DNA of 64,000 bases, taken from contig CM023450.1 in the NCBI GenBank assembly GCA_013339765.2, positions 43,023,745-43,087,744 on the forward strand. Reading direction: 5' to 3'. Made by a program: the position numbers and the translations under genes. Below are positions 48,975 to 59,129 of this stretch, piece after piece. How positions within the stretch are numbered: the first letter of the stretch is position 1; every line of letters starts with the position of its first letter. Source of the stretch: Haemaphysalis longicornis. Its lineage: Eukaryota; Arthropoda; Arachnida; Ixodida; Ixodidae. Below the pieces are notes generated by a model. The model was not told where the DNA came from and ran no database searches. It saw only the letters and a program-made list of their open reading frames with translations.

Positions 48975-50218
48975 GACATATTTGGTGCAACCCTTATAGA
49001 AAAGCGGTACGACATAGCCGACGCCTTCCATCCGAGTACATGCGAAAGCAAATGAAGTCAGCGTACTGGTTGGTTTAGACGCGTACTGGAAGGTGGCCCG
49101 GGCAGGGTGGACCTGAATCAACGGAGCCCTCACAGCAGTAGAAAACAGTTCTAGGCTGGACCGTTCAAAGAAGGCTCGCTTCTCCCGCATGCACTCTTAC
49201 CAGTGCCATGTTCCTGTCGTGCATCTCACCCGGACATTTGGACTTTGACGCGTCCGCCATGTGGCGGCTGGATGCCATTGGCATTGATGACCCGAGTCAC
49301 GAAAAGTCGCTGCAGGATAGCCCGAGGGAAACGTGCGAGCGAAACATCACCCTTATCGAAGGCCGGTACCAAGTACCACTTATGATCCAGGCTCCTGGTT
49401 TACCTCCTGGCAGCGCAATCGTCAGCTCGCGGAGCACCGTCTGCGGACGCAAACTGAACCGATTCCGGGAACAACCTGAGTTGCTCGAGCAGTATTACAG
49501 GGCAATTCGAGCATATTTTGAACACAACCATGCGGAACGAGATGCGAAAACAGCAGCGCCCCAGGCGACAATTTCGCATACAGCCGGCCAGCCATGCCTA
49601 AACGACGTCCTTTTGCAAGGGCATGAAGCTTGGGGTCGAAGTCGTTCAGGCTGCTCATGACTTTTCGTTGTCATCCTGTTGTCATCGTCGCAGACATAAA
49701 AAAGGCGTACCTGCAGTTGCTGATTCGACCAGAGATCGCGGACGCGTTGAGATTCCTCTGGGTGGAACGACTGCCTACGCGAGATAATCTGGTGTCCCCA
49801 TTGTCACCTGGAGGATGACCCGCGTACCCATTCCTGCTGGCTGCCACGATTCGCCATCATCTCCAGGGCCTGTCGGGAGCAGTACACGGGAAACAGTAGC
49901 GCTGCTGGAAAGGGCATTCTACGTGGATGACCTCATAATTGGTGTACCTAGCGTAGAAAAGGCAATTCAAGTGTACGAGGAAGCTCGCAAAATATTCTCC
50001 GAGGCTGAAATAGAGATACGAAAATGGGCATCAAACTCAGAGGAGCTCGGACATCAGTTTGTGCGGGACAACGTCGCAATCGAAAATGAAGCGGGGAGAC
50101 GCAATCCGGAATGAAGGTGCTGGGAGTGCCATGGGAGCGTGCTGGAGACTGCATTTACCTGTCGACGAAAGACTCATCAGAATTTGCGGCAGCCAATCAG
50201 TCAACCAAGCACGGCTTG
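48975..50218 (+). mobile_element. BEL/Pao LTR retrotransposon, pol fragment
   Basis: Plus-strand blocks: a VLVGLDAYWKVA phrase (about 49060), typical of the protease-linker region; FDASAMWRLDAIGIDDPS and ITLIEGRYQVPL (49230-49385); LLEQYYRAIRAYFEHN (about 49480); then reverse transcriptase VIVADIKKAYLQLLIRP (about 49680), FYVDDLIIGVPSVEKA (about 49920), IRKWASNSEELG (about 50020) and KVLGVPW (about 50113). These are diagnostic of Pao-type pol. Frames shift several times and stops are present. The element stops abruptly near 50218, where it meets an opposite-strand Gypsy element. Confidence 0.88.
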
Positions 50219-50700
50219 CATAAGCAACAGCCGTCTCCTTCCCCTCTGAATTTCTCTGAAGGTAGAACGGCCCCAATGCCATGCCCACTTGCGTTGGTGT
50301 GGACAATGATGGGCTTTGTCTCGTCAAAATGGGCGAGCACTGGGCCAGACGTCAGGGGCGACTTTCAGCGCTTCGAAAGCATTTTGACACTCACCGGACC
50401 AGATGTAAGGCGTACCAGACTGCTGGAGCTGGTTGAGAGGAGGCGCAATCGCAGCAGAAATTCCGCACAAAATGGTGAAAGTGCGACAGAAGACCAAGGA
50501 AACTGCGTAGCTCTTTTACTTGAAGGGTGGAGGGAAAGTTGACTACCGCCGATATCTTCTCGGGGTCAGGCCGTATGCCTTCTTTGTTAACAATGTGACC
50601 TAGTACTTTGATGTGTTTGCTGGCAAAATGGTATTATTTCGGAGTTGGAGTCCAGCGTTTGATAGACACGCGAGGACTTCATCCAGACGCTTGAGGTGTT
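50205..50700 (-). pseudogene. Gypsy RT thumb and RNase H remnant
   Basis: Frames are broken, but the blocks are in order: a RLDEVLACLSNAGLQL phrase, then an IWSGECQNAFEALK phrase (about 50370-50420), then GKETAVAYASRA (about 50200-50245), the start of the Gypsy RNase H domain. The element ends there against BEL/Pao sequence. Confidence 0.75.
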
Positions 50701-50729
50701 CATGAAACGTCGACGAGAAAACAACAACG

Positions 50730-51068
50730 TCATTTAGATATCAGAAACAAGTCTTCCATTTGAGGTCCCCGGACCACAGTGTCCATCACCCGCTCTAAAG
50801 TTGCGGGAGCGTTGCAGAAGCCGAAACGGCATAACGTTGAATTCATATAGACCTTCGGGAGTTGCAAACGCTGTCTTTTCTTATCCGAATCATGCATAGG
50901 TATTTTCCAGTAGCCGGAACGGAGGTCTAGGCTGAAAAAAGTATTCGGCTCCTTGTAGGCATTCGAGCGCGTCATCGATCCATGGAATTGGATATACATC
51001 CTTGCGGGTAATTTTTTTAAGTGACCGATAATCAATGCAAAAGCACACAGAGCCATTATTTTTTTCAA
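50730..51068 (-). pseudogene. Gypsy reverse transcriptase continuation, frameshifted
   Basis: Overlaps the end of the pol frame and continues RT with FSLDLRSGYWKIPM (catalytic motif A), then RFGFCNAPATLERVMD. It ends just before motif C. After another frame change the minus strand reads YLNDVVVFSSTFHEHLKRLD at about 50700-50740, where the first catalytic aspartate of the usual YxDD is asparagine. The enzyme encoded would be inactive as it stands. Confidence 0.82.
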
Positions 51069-52113
51069 CCAATACCACTGGCGAGGACCACGGACTTGAC
51101 GACGGACGAATAACGTTCCTCTTTAACATATCGGCCACATTTTCCTCGATGATTTTCCTTTCTGAAGAAGAGACGCGATAAGGGCGGCGACGAACAATGG
51201 TATCACCATCAGTTCGAATATGGTGCGTGGCAGCGGTCGTTTGAGGGAAAATTTTGGAATGTGTATCAAATGAAGTACGGTGCTTGTTTAAAACTTCCAG
51301 TGCCAATAGTCTCTGCTCAGACGTAAGATCAGGGCTGATGGTGCGTTCGAAAGAATACTGAGGTGCGGTTGTGTTTGGGGAGGTGCAGGTGGGAGTTGAA
51401 GCGTAGCTGGCGGGGAGGAGTGTGAGGTCGGTGCCCGACACAGAAGCAAGCGTAGAGCCTTGCGGAAGGAGGACACGTTCAGCTGTGGTGTTCTGTACAG
51501 GGACTGGGGCACGTCCTTGAGAAAATCGGATAAGGCAGGCAGGAACGGCGATCCCTCGCGAAAGGAGACGGCCAGAAGGGACGACTAGCATGTCTCCGTC
51601 AAGAACTGGTCCTGCCGAAACCGAAAGAATGTGCTCGTGACGAGGCAGTACAACATAGTCTTCAGTTAATACCAGGGGCAGGGACTCGGAGCCAGGAAGT
51701 ACTGAATGTTCAGTGTCCACGAGGCTGATTGCGGGCGTGCGGCAACAAATAACAGCAGACGTCGAAGAGAGAAAATCCCAGCCGAGGATAAGCATGTAAG
51801 GGCACGGAGGCAACACGGCACATTGAATGTGGTGACATAGACCATCAATTGAAACACGAACTGTACAGTGTGCCGTCGGCCGAATGGAAGTCTTGTCGGC
51901 GCCATGCAACGAAGGACCGTCGTACGGAGTTTTCACTTTGCGAAGTCGAGTGCACAAATCTTCATGAATAATCGTAATACTTGCGCCGGTGTCCACCAAT
52001 GGTTTAACAGAAATACCCTCAACTGATACTGACAACACGTTAGATGGATGCTTTGGAGGAATCGTTATCGTCCCAATCGCTGCATCCCCCCCCCCCTTCC
52101 CCATAAACTGCAT
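50890..52113 (-). CDS. Gypsy pol: aspartic protease and start of reverse transcriptase
   Basis: An open frame of 407 codons. The protease active site is LVDTGASITII near residue 37, with a later LILGWDFLSS flap-end phrase. The linker leads to RT with the VRRRPYRVSSSERKIIEE-type entry, VIRPSSSPWSSPVVLVEKNN and IDYRSLKKIT, ending shortly after DVYPIPWIDDALECLQGA. The frame then leaves RT; the next frame continues it. The enzymes mature the particle and copy the RNA. Confidence 0.88.
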   Translation of the reverse strand: MQFMGKGGGDAAIGTITIPPKHPSNVLSVSVEGISVKPLVDTGASITIIHEDLCTRLRKVKTPYDGPSLHGADKTSIRPTAHCTVRVSIDGLCHHIQCAVLPPCPYMLILGWDFLSSTSAVICCRTPAISLVDTEHSVLPGSESLPLVLTEDYVVLPRHEHILSVSAGPVLDGDMLVVPSGRLLSRGIAVPACLIRFSQGRAPVPVQNTTAERVLLPQGSTLASVSGTDLTLLPASYASTPTCTSPNTTAPQYSFERTISPDLTSEQRLLALEVLNKHRTSFDTHSKIFPQTTAATHHIRTDGDTIVRRRPYRVSSSERKIIEENVADMLKRNVIRPSSSPWSSPVVLVEKNNGSVCFCIDYRSLKKITRKDVYPIPWIDDALECLQGAEYFFQPRPPFRLLENTYA

Positions 52114-52116
52114 GAC

Positions 52117-52692
52117 CTAATTTTCCGAGGGGTGGGTGGTATCGTGAACCAAAGGGCGAAGAGGTGAAACAGTACGGCGAAACGGGGACGGAGAACGGCT
52201 TCGGTATTCACGGGAGTTGCGGGGAACATCAGCGGAGTCCGTCGCAGGTTGAGGTCTACGCGTTGGGGACTGGTAGGCTCGTTGGCGGTAGCTGTAACGG
52301 AGTCGCAGGTCGTCACGTTCGTAAGGGGTATAACCGCGTCGTTCATCCTGCTGGCGCCTACGACAAAACTGGGCGATGTGGCCATGGATCCCACAATAAT
52401 AACACACAGGTGTATAGGTCGGAGGCTCAGGACGTGGTGATTGCCACTCAGTGTGGTAAGGCCGCGGCAGCGAAGAAGGAGGGTACGCGGCGACATAACC
52501 GGGTTGGGGCCGAAAAGTTATCGGTGCCAGCGGGATGGGTGGTCGTCCAGCAACTTCAGAGTACGATGGCGCGGACAAAGGAGCAGCGTGATCTGAGATG
52601 CCTGGATCGGCCATCGACTCCAGCTCTTCTTTGATAATGTCCCGTAGGCCTCGAGGCCTACGGGTGAGAGGGAGCGGTTCGTGGAGGAGCAA
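52117..52692 (-). CDS. Gypsy nucleocapsid (zinc knuckle) part of gag
   Basis: An open frame of 191 codons rich in proline, arginine and serine, with one CCHC zinc knuckle CYYCGIHGHIAQFC (Cys-X2-Cys-X4-His-X4-Cys) in the middle. It is followed by basic RRRQQDERRGY and SRSPSPFRR stretches for RNA binding. It lies directly upstream of the protease frame. The N-terminus begins within a region of palindromes (52641-52702). Confidence 0.85.
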   Translation of the reverse strand: MLLHEPLPLTRRPRGLRDIIKEELESMADPGISDHAAPLSAPSYSEVAGRPPIPLAPITFRPQPGYVAAYPPSSLPRPYHTEWQSPRPEPPTYTPVCYYCGIHGHIAQFCRRRQQDERRGYTPYERDDLRLRYSYRQRAYQSPTRRPQPATDSADVPRNSREYRSRSPSPFRRTVSPLRPLVHDTTHPSEN

Positions 52693-52702
52693 CGTTGCTC
52701 CT
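52641..52702. repeat. Two perfect palindromes inside Gypsy gag
   Basis: 52641-52664 is a 24-base perfect palindrome centred on GGCCTCGAGGCC, and 52685-52702 is the 18-base palindrome aggagcaacgttgctcct. They lie 20 bp apart at the border between the two gag frames. Confidence 0.85.
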
Positions 52703-52796
52703 GGCCCTATACCCGCGTGGCTGAGGGGCTAACCAGTTAGTCGGAAGGAGTAACTGCGCGGCTCAAGGGACGAACAGTGAAAGTTGCTCCCTTTTT

Positions 52797-53582
52797 CTAC
52801 CCTTTTTTCTTAGAGTGTGGTGTGTAGGCGGGTTGAGAACAGGCCGGTGCGCATGCAGCGGAGTGGTAGTTGAGCTCTTCACGAATTATCGTTCGTATGA
52901 GTGTGCGAAGGTTTTCGTCACCAAGACTCAGAGCGGGCGTGGCCGGCTGAAGACGCGCAGACTGAAGGTCGTCCAAGCGCTGAGAGGTAGCCGTCATTTC
53001 CGTAACGGTTGTCGGATTTTGGACGGCGAGGGCGTTGAACGTGAACTGCGCGATCCCTTTCAGGATGTGACGCACGCGATCCGCCTCCGACATATCCTTG
53101 TTCACCCACCGGCACAGGGCAAGAACGTCCTCAATGTATGAGATATACGTCTCTTGCAGATGTTGCATGCGCACCCCCAATTTCTTCGCGGCGTTGGAAC
53201 GACCTGCCGGAGACCCGAAAATCAGGCGCAGCCGAGTGGTGAAGTCCGCCCAGTCAGTCATCGAATCCGCGTTGTTTAAAAGCAACGTCTCTGCCACTTT
53301 CGTGAGGGAAAAAGAGACATTCCGGAGCTTTTGAATGTCATCCAAATGGTTGAACGCCCTCACCCTGGCATAGCTATCAAGCCAGTCCTCGACATCCTCT
53401 CCAGGAAGGCCGGCGAACTTTGGGGGATCCCGCTGGCTGGTCGTGACGATGCACTGGGCCGGTGCGCCTGCCGAAACGTTACCCGCTTCCAGCGACATAG
53501 GCATGGTGCGCGGCGGTAAACGATGCCCGAACGAAGCTCCAGTGGTGGGACCGGAGAGGTACACAGCGGGATCAAGACGCAC
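52797..53582 (-). CDS. Gypsy gag (capsid-like) protein
   Basis: An open frame of 261 codons. TTSQRDPPKFAGLPGEDVED then WLDSYARVRAFNHLDDIQKL and RLRLIFG match the retrotransposon gag capsid domain (PF.G...ED...WL..YE......W....K), which assembles the intracellular particle. The C-terminal part ends with an LIRTIIREEL phrase and a lysine run just before the stop. The same REEL-like phrase opens the next frame (DIIKEELESM), so a stop or insertion of about 100 bases may split one original gag. The true start is uncertain; the frame opens in the leader. Confidence 0.8.
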   Translation of the reverse strand: MRLDPAVYLSGPTTGASFGHRLPPRTMPMSLEAGNVSAGAPAQCIVTTSQRDPPKFAGLPGEDVEDWLDSYARVRAFNHLDDIQKLRNVSFSLTKVAETLLLNNADSMTDWADFTTRLRLIFGSPAGRSNAAKKLGVRMQHLQETYISYIEDVLALCRWVNKDMSEADRVRHILKGIAQFTFNALAVQNPTTVTEMTATSQRLDDLQSARLQPATPALSLGDENLRTLIRTIIREELNYHSAACAPACSQPAYTPHSKKKG

Positions 53583-53805
53583 CCTCCACCACTTGAGAGG
53601 CAGGGGTCCGATGCGACGTTTATTACAGAAGCTCTGACGCTAGAATGGCCCGCACACCATGATGATGATAGGAGTGAAGATGAGGAAGAGCAGGCATAAG
53701 ATATAGTGCTGATGATTATGTACAGATGAAGACAAGGCACTAGTAATCTGTCCATAGTCCACTCGCTGGTCACAAATACACAATGCTCACAATATACGAA
53801 TACCA
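53579..53805 (-). mobile_element. Putative 5' LTR and leader of the Gypsy element
   Basis: On the minus strand an AATAAA (53619-53624) lies about 25 bases before a CA border, followed by agtggtggagggtgcg (53581-53596). That phrase parallels the leader after the solo LTR at 39.6 kb. The upstream border coincides with a 235-bp MITE starting at 53811. With no 3' LTR to compare, the LTR length is a guess (about 200 bp). Confidence 0.4.
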
Positions 53806-53810
53806 AGTAC

Positions 53811-54045
53811 TATCAGCGTGAAATGAAACGCGAACACGAAAATATGAACCTGAACGCACAAATAGCGCGATTTCTTTCCATGGAAGCCAAAATCACGCGT
53901 GGCTTAGTTACAAAAACAAAGTTGGGAAAAGTGTATTTCCAAACATACCAATAGCATGCCATTATATGAACTCTACGAACAGTATTTTTCAATTTTGCAC
54001 CTTCTGGTTCATATTTTCGTGTTCGCGTTTCATTTGACGCCGATA
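53811..54045. mobile_element. 235-bp hairpin MITE flanked by GTAC
   Basis: Terminal inverted repeats of 40 bp with two mismatches start TATC(A/G)GCGT(G/C)AAATGAAAC at both ends and include gcgaacacgaaaatatgaac. GTAC stands directly outside both ends (53807-53810 and 54046-54049), a probable target duplication. The interior is non-coding. It lies at the outer edge of the Gypsy element. Confidence 0.85.
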
Positions 54046-55050
54046 GTACATAAAACTGTAAAAATAAAGAGCTTCAAAGAGAAGCAGCAAGTTGGAAACA
54101 TAACAAAACAGCCGCGGCACAAATAGAGCGGCATGTTATATAGCAAAACAGCATTTACCCTCACGCACATAAGCTCGCACGCCCTAAGCAACAGCTGAAG
54201 GCCCCGCCACTGGTTGAGATAAGGCCCATACGCCCTTAAAAACTTTCGCACAAAGTTACGTACTTCAGACACTGCTCTGCAGGCTAAAAAATCCATGTTT
54301 GCATTTACCGCCGCGGCTTACAGTTACAGCGATCATGCCCGTACACCATCTTACAGCGTTAACCCACGGATTTATGGTCTTTCTGTGGCGCATAAAAACA
54401 TTTTATGCGGGGAGAGACTTTCCTCGGTGCTCATTGCTTCCGTCTTTGCATCTGATATTTCTGATGTTTGTTTCTTCCCTAATTTACTACAGCTGCTTTT
54501 AACGTGTATTTTGTCTTTTCTTGCTTTACGACTAGAGTTATGCCGAATAAGAAGTAACGGGGCTGCAATATTTACTGAATGGCTCCTTCTTTTTCGGTAT
54601 CATGGTTGCAGTTTCAAGCGCGCTTGCCTTCAGTGGAGATAGGTCAGCGTACTCTCTATTGCTTTCAATTCTTCGATCCTTATGTGGGTAGGTGTACAGT
54701 ACACCTCTTTTCTCGAACTGTGCCCCAGCTTCCAACTTCTGCGTTGGACATAAAAAGACTCCTCGAAGAGAAAGTGTCCGTTCATGTAAACTTCGGGGCG
54801 AGTAAAGGGGTACTTCAGCAATAAGATTTGATTTATAAATGTCATTAAGGAATAGATTCGTTCAAAACTCCTTTAAAAGGCCCAACATATAATCGGGAAT
54901 TATGCAAAAATACACAATAATTTCTAAGCCATCCACACAATTTTTACCTTCTTTTTTGCAAGCTGGATCAGGGCCTTTCTACAAAGTCGGCCTGTACGCT
55001 CTCGTAAACCGTACCTTGAATGGGAACACACAACGTCCTGCCTCGGCCGC
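54046..55050. other. Unassigned AT-rich sequence
   Basis: Nothing recognised over 1 kb. Confidence 0.45.
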
Positions 55051-56580
55051 TAGCCTGGCAACTTGAAACTGCCTCGAACTGATCACGGTACGATCAGTTG
55101 CTTAGGGGTCAGATCTTGTACATACAATCCGCTGTGAATAGCCTTGAGGTCACACACATCACCTGTCCCCCCCCCGCCCCCCTCCCGGAATTTAAGTCAC
55201 CGTTGGCAACTATCACGTTAGGCTTCAATTGAGGCCACTGCCGTCCTGGTACTGTCCATTGGAACAAAAACAGTCCCGGAATTTATGTCAAAAAATTAAA
55301 ACAGAAATGCAATGACATGCTGCACTCAATCCGCGAAGTCAAATAAATACAGTGGAGCATCTCAGCAAGCCACGGTGACTCGGGATAGGGCCTTCACTGA
55401 GAGCCGCCTCACGTATGGCGTAAGCCTAGGACCTCAACGACACGAATACCCCAGCCATCCAGCTCTCGTATTGCGCGACCCTCCGGACAGCCAGAAGCTT
55501 GCATAAACATAAGCCCCCTTTCAAACTGGAACAGGCTGTACTAACTCCTCGCATCATGTCTTTATACAGAAAGTCAAAGCCCCGAAGGATTTCAAACGAC
55601 CTTTCACGCACGTGGTAGCCGCGTAGGACCCGAGAACACCCGATGGGCCTCGCGACCTCCCAGTCCCGATAGTAACCTGGCGGTGACCAGCATGCGATAA
55701 TCGAGAGCAAGTTAAGAACAGCAACAGCGCATGTAAGGTAGCACTCCGCCTAAGCGACCGACCCGGTTGTCAACGGGGGCGGGTGTTTTGAAAGGAGATG
55801 CTATGAATGCGTGATATCATCTGCCTTTTCTCACGTAGTTTGTTTGTCGTCGCTGCAGTATTTTAAGCATATTAAGTCCACAAAATCACGGAAACGGCTC
55901 CTGCATGTTCAAAATATTCCCAGTACGCACTACGTGAGCCGCGCGGAGTATCCGGCTGCTGCGGTGAGGCACAGCGGCAACATCAGTTGCCGTTCTTAAG
56001 TTGTACCCTAGTATAATACATCACGCCGTCAAAAGCAAATCCGACGTCCAAAATGAATCGTGGACATTGAGCTTCAAATCGAAATCTTCACAGACGCAAG
56101 CGTGAACCATCAAATAGTAGGACTTGCTTGGTCATGCCCTGAGGCTTTCGTCCTCTGGGCGTACTCTGCTGTACTTGACTGTCCAATGTCAAGCGTCCAC
56201 GTGGGTTTACACACCATCAACCATGCAGCGGTATTCGCCACCTTCGATTCTGACCCATTTCTAGTGTCTCTCATACGCGTTTTCACGGATTCCTGTGAAG
56301 CACTCGCAGCATTAAAATCTCATAATTTGATTCATTCTGCCGCCCATGAAATACTTCATCAAGTTCAGCCCCTGAAACAGAATAAAACAATCACCCTCAT
56401 TGACTGGGTGTCTGCCAACAAACCCTGTGCTTCAGGCAAAATAAAACGGCACTTGACGCCGCGCAGCAGAGGGCTCCTTCCCAACGTTTACTGCTGCCGA
56501 GGGTAGGGCTGAAGCAGTCCCCCTCGCCCTCCACAGCGATGCCCCTTCCCCGGTACAAGAAGCTCGCCGCGCCCGCCAAA
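55051..56580 (+). repeat. Segmental direct repeat, copy A, with LINE RNase H remnant
   Basis: A near-identical direct copy lies at 57626-59118 (offset 2575 bp at the start). It contains a C-run (55166-55181), an open RNase H-like frame (56060-56506) and, on the minus strand, an endonuclease-like VIVANGDLNSG phrase (about 55210-55240). Copy A has about 38 bases (near 55970-56007) that copy B lacks. Remaining differences are scattered substitutions and small indels. Confidence 0.9.
56060..56506 (+). pseudogene. LINE RNase H domain remnant, copy A
   Basis: LQIEIFTDASV then VGLAW fits the first RNase H strand with its catalytic aspartate. SSVHVGLHTINHAAVFATF corresponds to the SS..AEL.AI helix, but the catalytic glutamate is lost. 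RVFTDSCEALAALKS carries the second aspartate (TDS.AL), and ITLIDWVSANK corresponds to the W(V)PGH strand without the histidine. This is the LINE-type RNase H seen in the I group. With two catalytic residues gone it is not functional, although the frame is open for 148 codons. Confidence 0.7.
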
Positions 56581-57625
56581 AGAAAAAAGCTACAGCTTTT
56601 TTAGCTGAGCAGGCCTGAAACACCTACCACTTTTCTCAAGCGAAATCTCTATTATGGGTTCCTTAAAAATTCAGCTTGCACGCCCTAAGTATATCGTAAA
56701 CAATACAACCAACGAGAGCTCCCCTTTACCCCCCTCACGGATATAGCGGTATTTCCGCATCAACGCTCTACCGGGCTTTACAATTCTGTTCTATGGTTTG
56801 GCCCCGCCAAGCTCTTACAAAAATCGCACGTTCACATTTTTACAATGGCATCCCGATCCACAAAAAAAAAAAAAAAATGGGGTGCAAGTATTAACCCAAG
56901 TGCAGCTTCTTCGGTTTAAATAGGCTTACCACGTGTTTTTCAAGTGGTGGGACTTCACTGCATATCCCGGTAGCGACCCACCACATATTACTGACATCTG
57001 TAAAGAAGTCCTGTCAGTGACACTGAAGATACCAAAAACACGTATATCCCTTGAGTATTCAGCAAACCGAACTTTTAAGAATGCCTTGCATTTAGTCCCT
57101 ACTTCCCTTCATTTGTCTTCCCTATCGTGACGACAGGACTTTCTTTCCTTTCAATTAAAAGTAAGAAGCAATAATCGTATCCTTGCACTGCATTTCCACA
57201 CAAAAACAGTACACAGAAATGGCCGTGTGAGGTGTCTTGACATTACAACTTTTAGTACGACCTCCGAATAGTATATTACAAGCAATGTTGATTGGAAGAC
57301 TGCCACTCTGTTAAAATAAAGAAAGCAGTATGCCTTCTTATTCTCACAAGCAATCCACCTCAACAGAAAAAAAAGGGCACGTGCTTGCGTATACGTGGCT
57401 ATACAGCGGCGCAGGAGTGATGAGGCCCACTTAACGTGGCTAAAGAGGCTACGAAGATTACGACCTGGGCTTTGCCTTGATTGCCCCCCCCCCCCCCCCA
57501 GAGTAAAGGTGCCAGCGGCAAGCAAATACATATTAAAATGAACTCATCGGGCTCATTACGCCAGTTTGTAGAAGCTAACGAACAGCTCTCGTAAATAGGC
57601 TTACACGTGTTTTTCAAGTGGTGGG
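56581..57625. other. Interval between the two duplicated segments
   Basis: It holds a (C)16 run at 57484-57499 and A-rich sequence. A 33-base phrase (aaataggcttac followed by cacgtgtttttcaagtggtg) occurs at about 56919-56950 and again, slightly changed, at 57593-57625 directly before copy B. The frame 56933-57130 looks like the start of a downstream LINE segment but cannot be assigned. Confidence 0.5.
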
Positions 57626-59118
57626 TAGCCTGGCAACTTGAAACTGCCTCGAACTGATCACGGTACGATCAGTTGCTTAGGGGTCAGATCTTGTACATAC
57701 AATCCGCTGTGAATAGCCTTGAGGTCACACACATCACCTGTCCCCCCCCCCGCCCCCCTCCCGGAATTTAAGTCACCGTTGGCAACTATCACGTTAGGCT
57801 TCAATTGAGGCCACTGCCGTCCTGGTACTGTCCATTGGAACAAAAACAGTCCCGGAATTTATGTCAAAAAATTAAAACAGAAATGCAATGACATGCTGCA
57901 CTCAATCCGCGAAGTCAAATAAATACAGTGGAGCATCTCAGCAAGCCACGGTGACTCGGGATAGGGCCTTCACTGAGAGCCGCCTCACGTATGGCGTAAG
58001 CCTAGGACCTCAACGACACGAATACCCCAGCCATCCAGCTCTCGTATTGCGCGACCCTCCGGACAGCCAGAAGCTTGCATAAACATAAGCCCCCTATCAA
58101 ACTGGAACAGGCTGTACTAACTCCTCGCATCATGTCTTTATACAGAAAGTCAAAGCCCCGAAGGATTTCAAACGACCTTTCACGCACATGGTAGCCGCGT
58201 AGGACCCGAGAACACCCGATGGACCTCGCGACCTCCCAGTACCGACAGTAACCTGGCGGTGACCAGCATGCGATAATCGAGAACAAGTTAAGAACAGCAA
58301 CAGTGCATGTAAGGTAGCACTCCGCCTAAGCGACCGACCCGGTTGTCAACGGGGGCGGGTGTTTTGAAAGGAGATAGCTATGAATGCGTGATATCATCTG
58401 CCTTTTCTCACGTAGTTTGTTTGTCGTCGCTGCAGCATTTTAAGCATATTAAGTCCACAAAATCACGGAAACGGCTCCTGGCATGTTCAGAATATTCCCA
58501 GTACGCACTACGTGAGCAGCGCAGAGTATCCGGCTGCTGCGGTGAGGCACAGTATAATACATCACGCCGTCAAAAGCAAATCCGACGTCCAAAATGAATC
58601 GTGGACATTGAGCTTCAAATCGAAATCTTCACAGACGCAAGCGTGAACCATCAAATAGTAGGACTTGCTTGGTCATGCCCTGAGGCTTTCGTCCTCTGGG
58701 CGTACTCTGCTGTACTTGACTGTCCAATGTCAAGCGTCCACGTGGGTTTACACACCATCAACCATGCAGCGGTATTCGCCACCTTCGATTCTGACCCATT
58801 TATAGTGTCTCTCATACGCGTTTTCACGGATTCCTGTGAAGCACTCGCACCATTAAAATCTCATAATTTGATTCATTCTGCCGCCAATGAAATACATCAA
58901 GTTCAGCCCCTGAACCGGAATGAGACAAACACCCTCATCGACTGGGTGTCTGGCAACAAACGCTGTGCTTCAGGCAAAATAAAACGACACTTGACGCCGC
59001 GCAGGAGAGGGCTCCTTCCCAACGTTTACTGCTGCCGAGGGTAGGGCTGAAGCAGTCCCCCTCGCCCTCCACAGCGATGCCCCTTCACCGGTACAAGAAG
59101 TTCGCCGCGCCCGCCAAA
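57626..59118 (+). repeat. Segmental direct repeat, copy B
   Basis: Second copy of 55051-56580, starting tagcctggcaacttgaaact and ending ccgccaaa. Its right border coincides with the 3' end of the Helitron-like element, so either that insertion or a deletion cut the duplication there. Confidence 0.9.
58601..59044 (+). pseudogene. LINE RNase H domain remnant, copy B
   Basis: A 147-codon frame equivalent to 56060-56506, one codon shorter, with substitutions such as LIDWVSGNKRC for LIDWVSANKPC and ALAPLKS for ALAALKS. It has the same catalytic losses as copy A, so the damage predates the duplication. Confidence 0.7.
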
Positions 59119-59129
59119 TGAAAAAAAAA

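Larger units (their letters stand above)
50205..53805 (-). mobile_element. Gypsy-type LTR retrotransposon, 3'-truncated
   Basis: The minus-strand element has, from right to left, a putative LTR and leader, gag, a zinc-knuckle protein, protease, reverse transcriptase and the start of RNase H; it ends at the BEL/Pao junction. Integrase and the 3' LTR are missing. Gag and protease/RT frames are long and open (261, 191 and 407 codons), so the copy is young to moderate in age, yet the RT is broken by a shift at about 50930 and again at about 50735. Confidence 0.9.
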
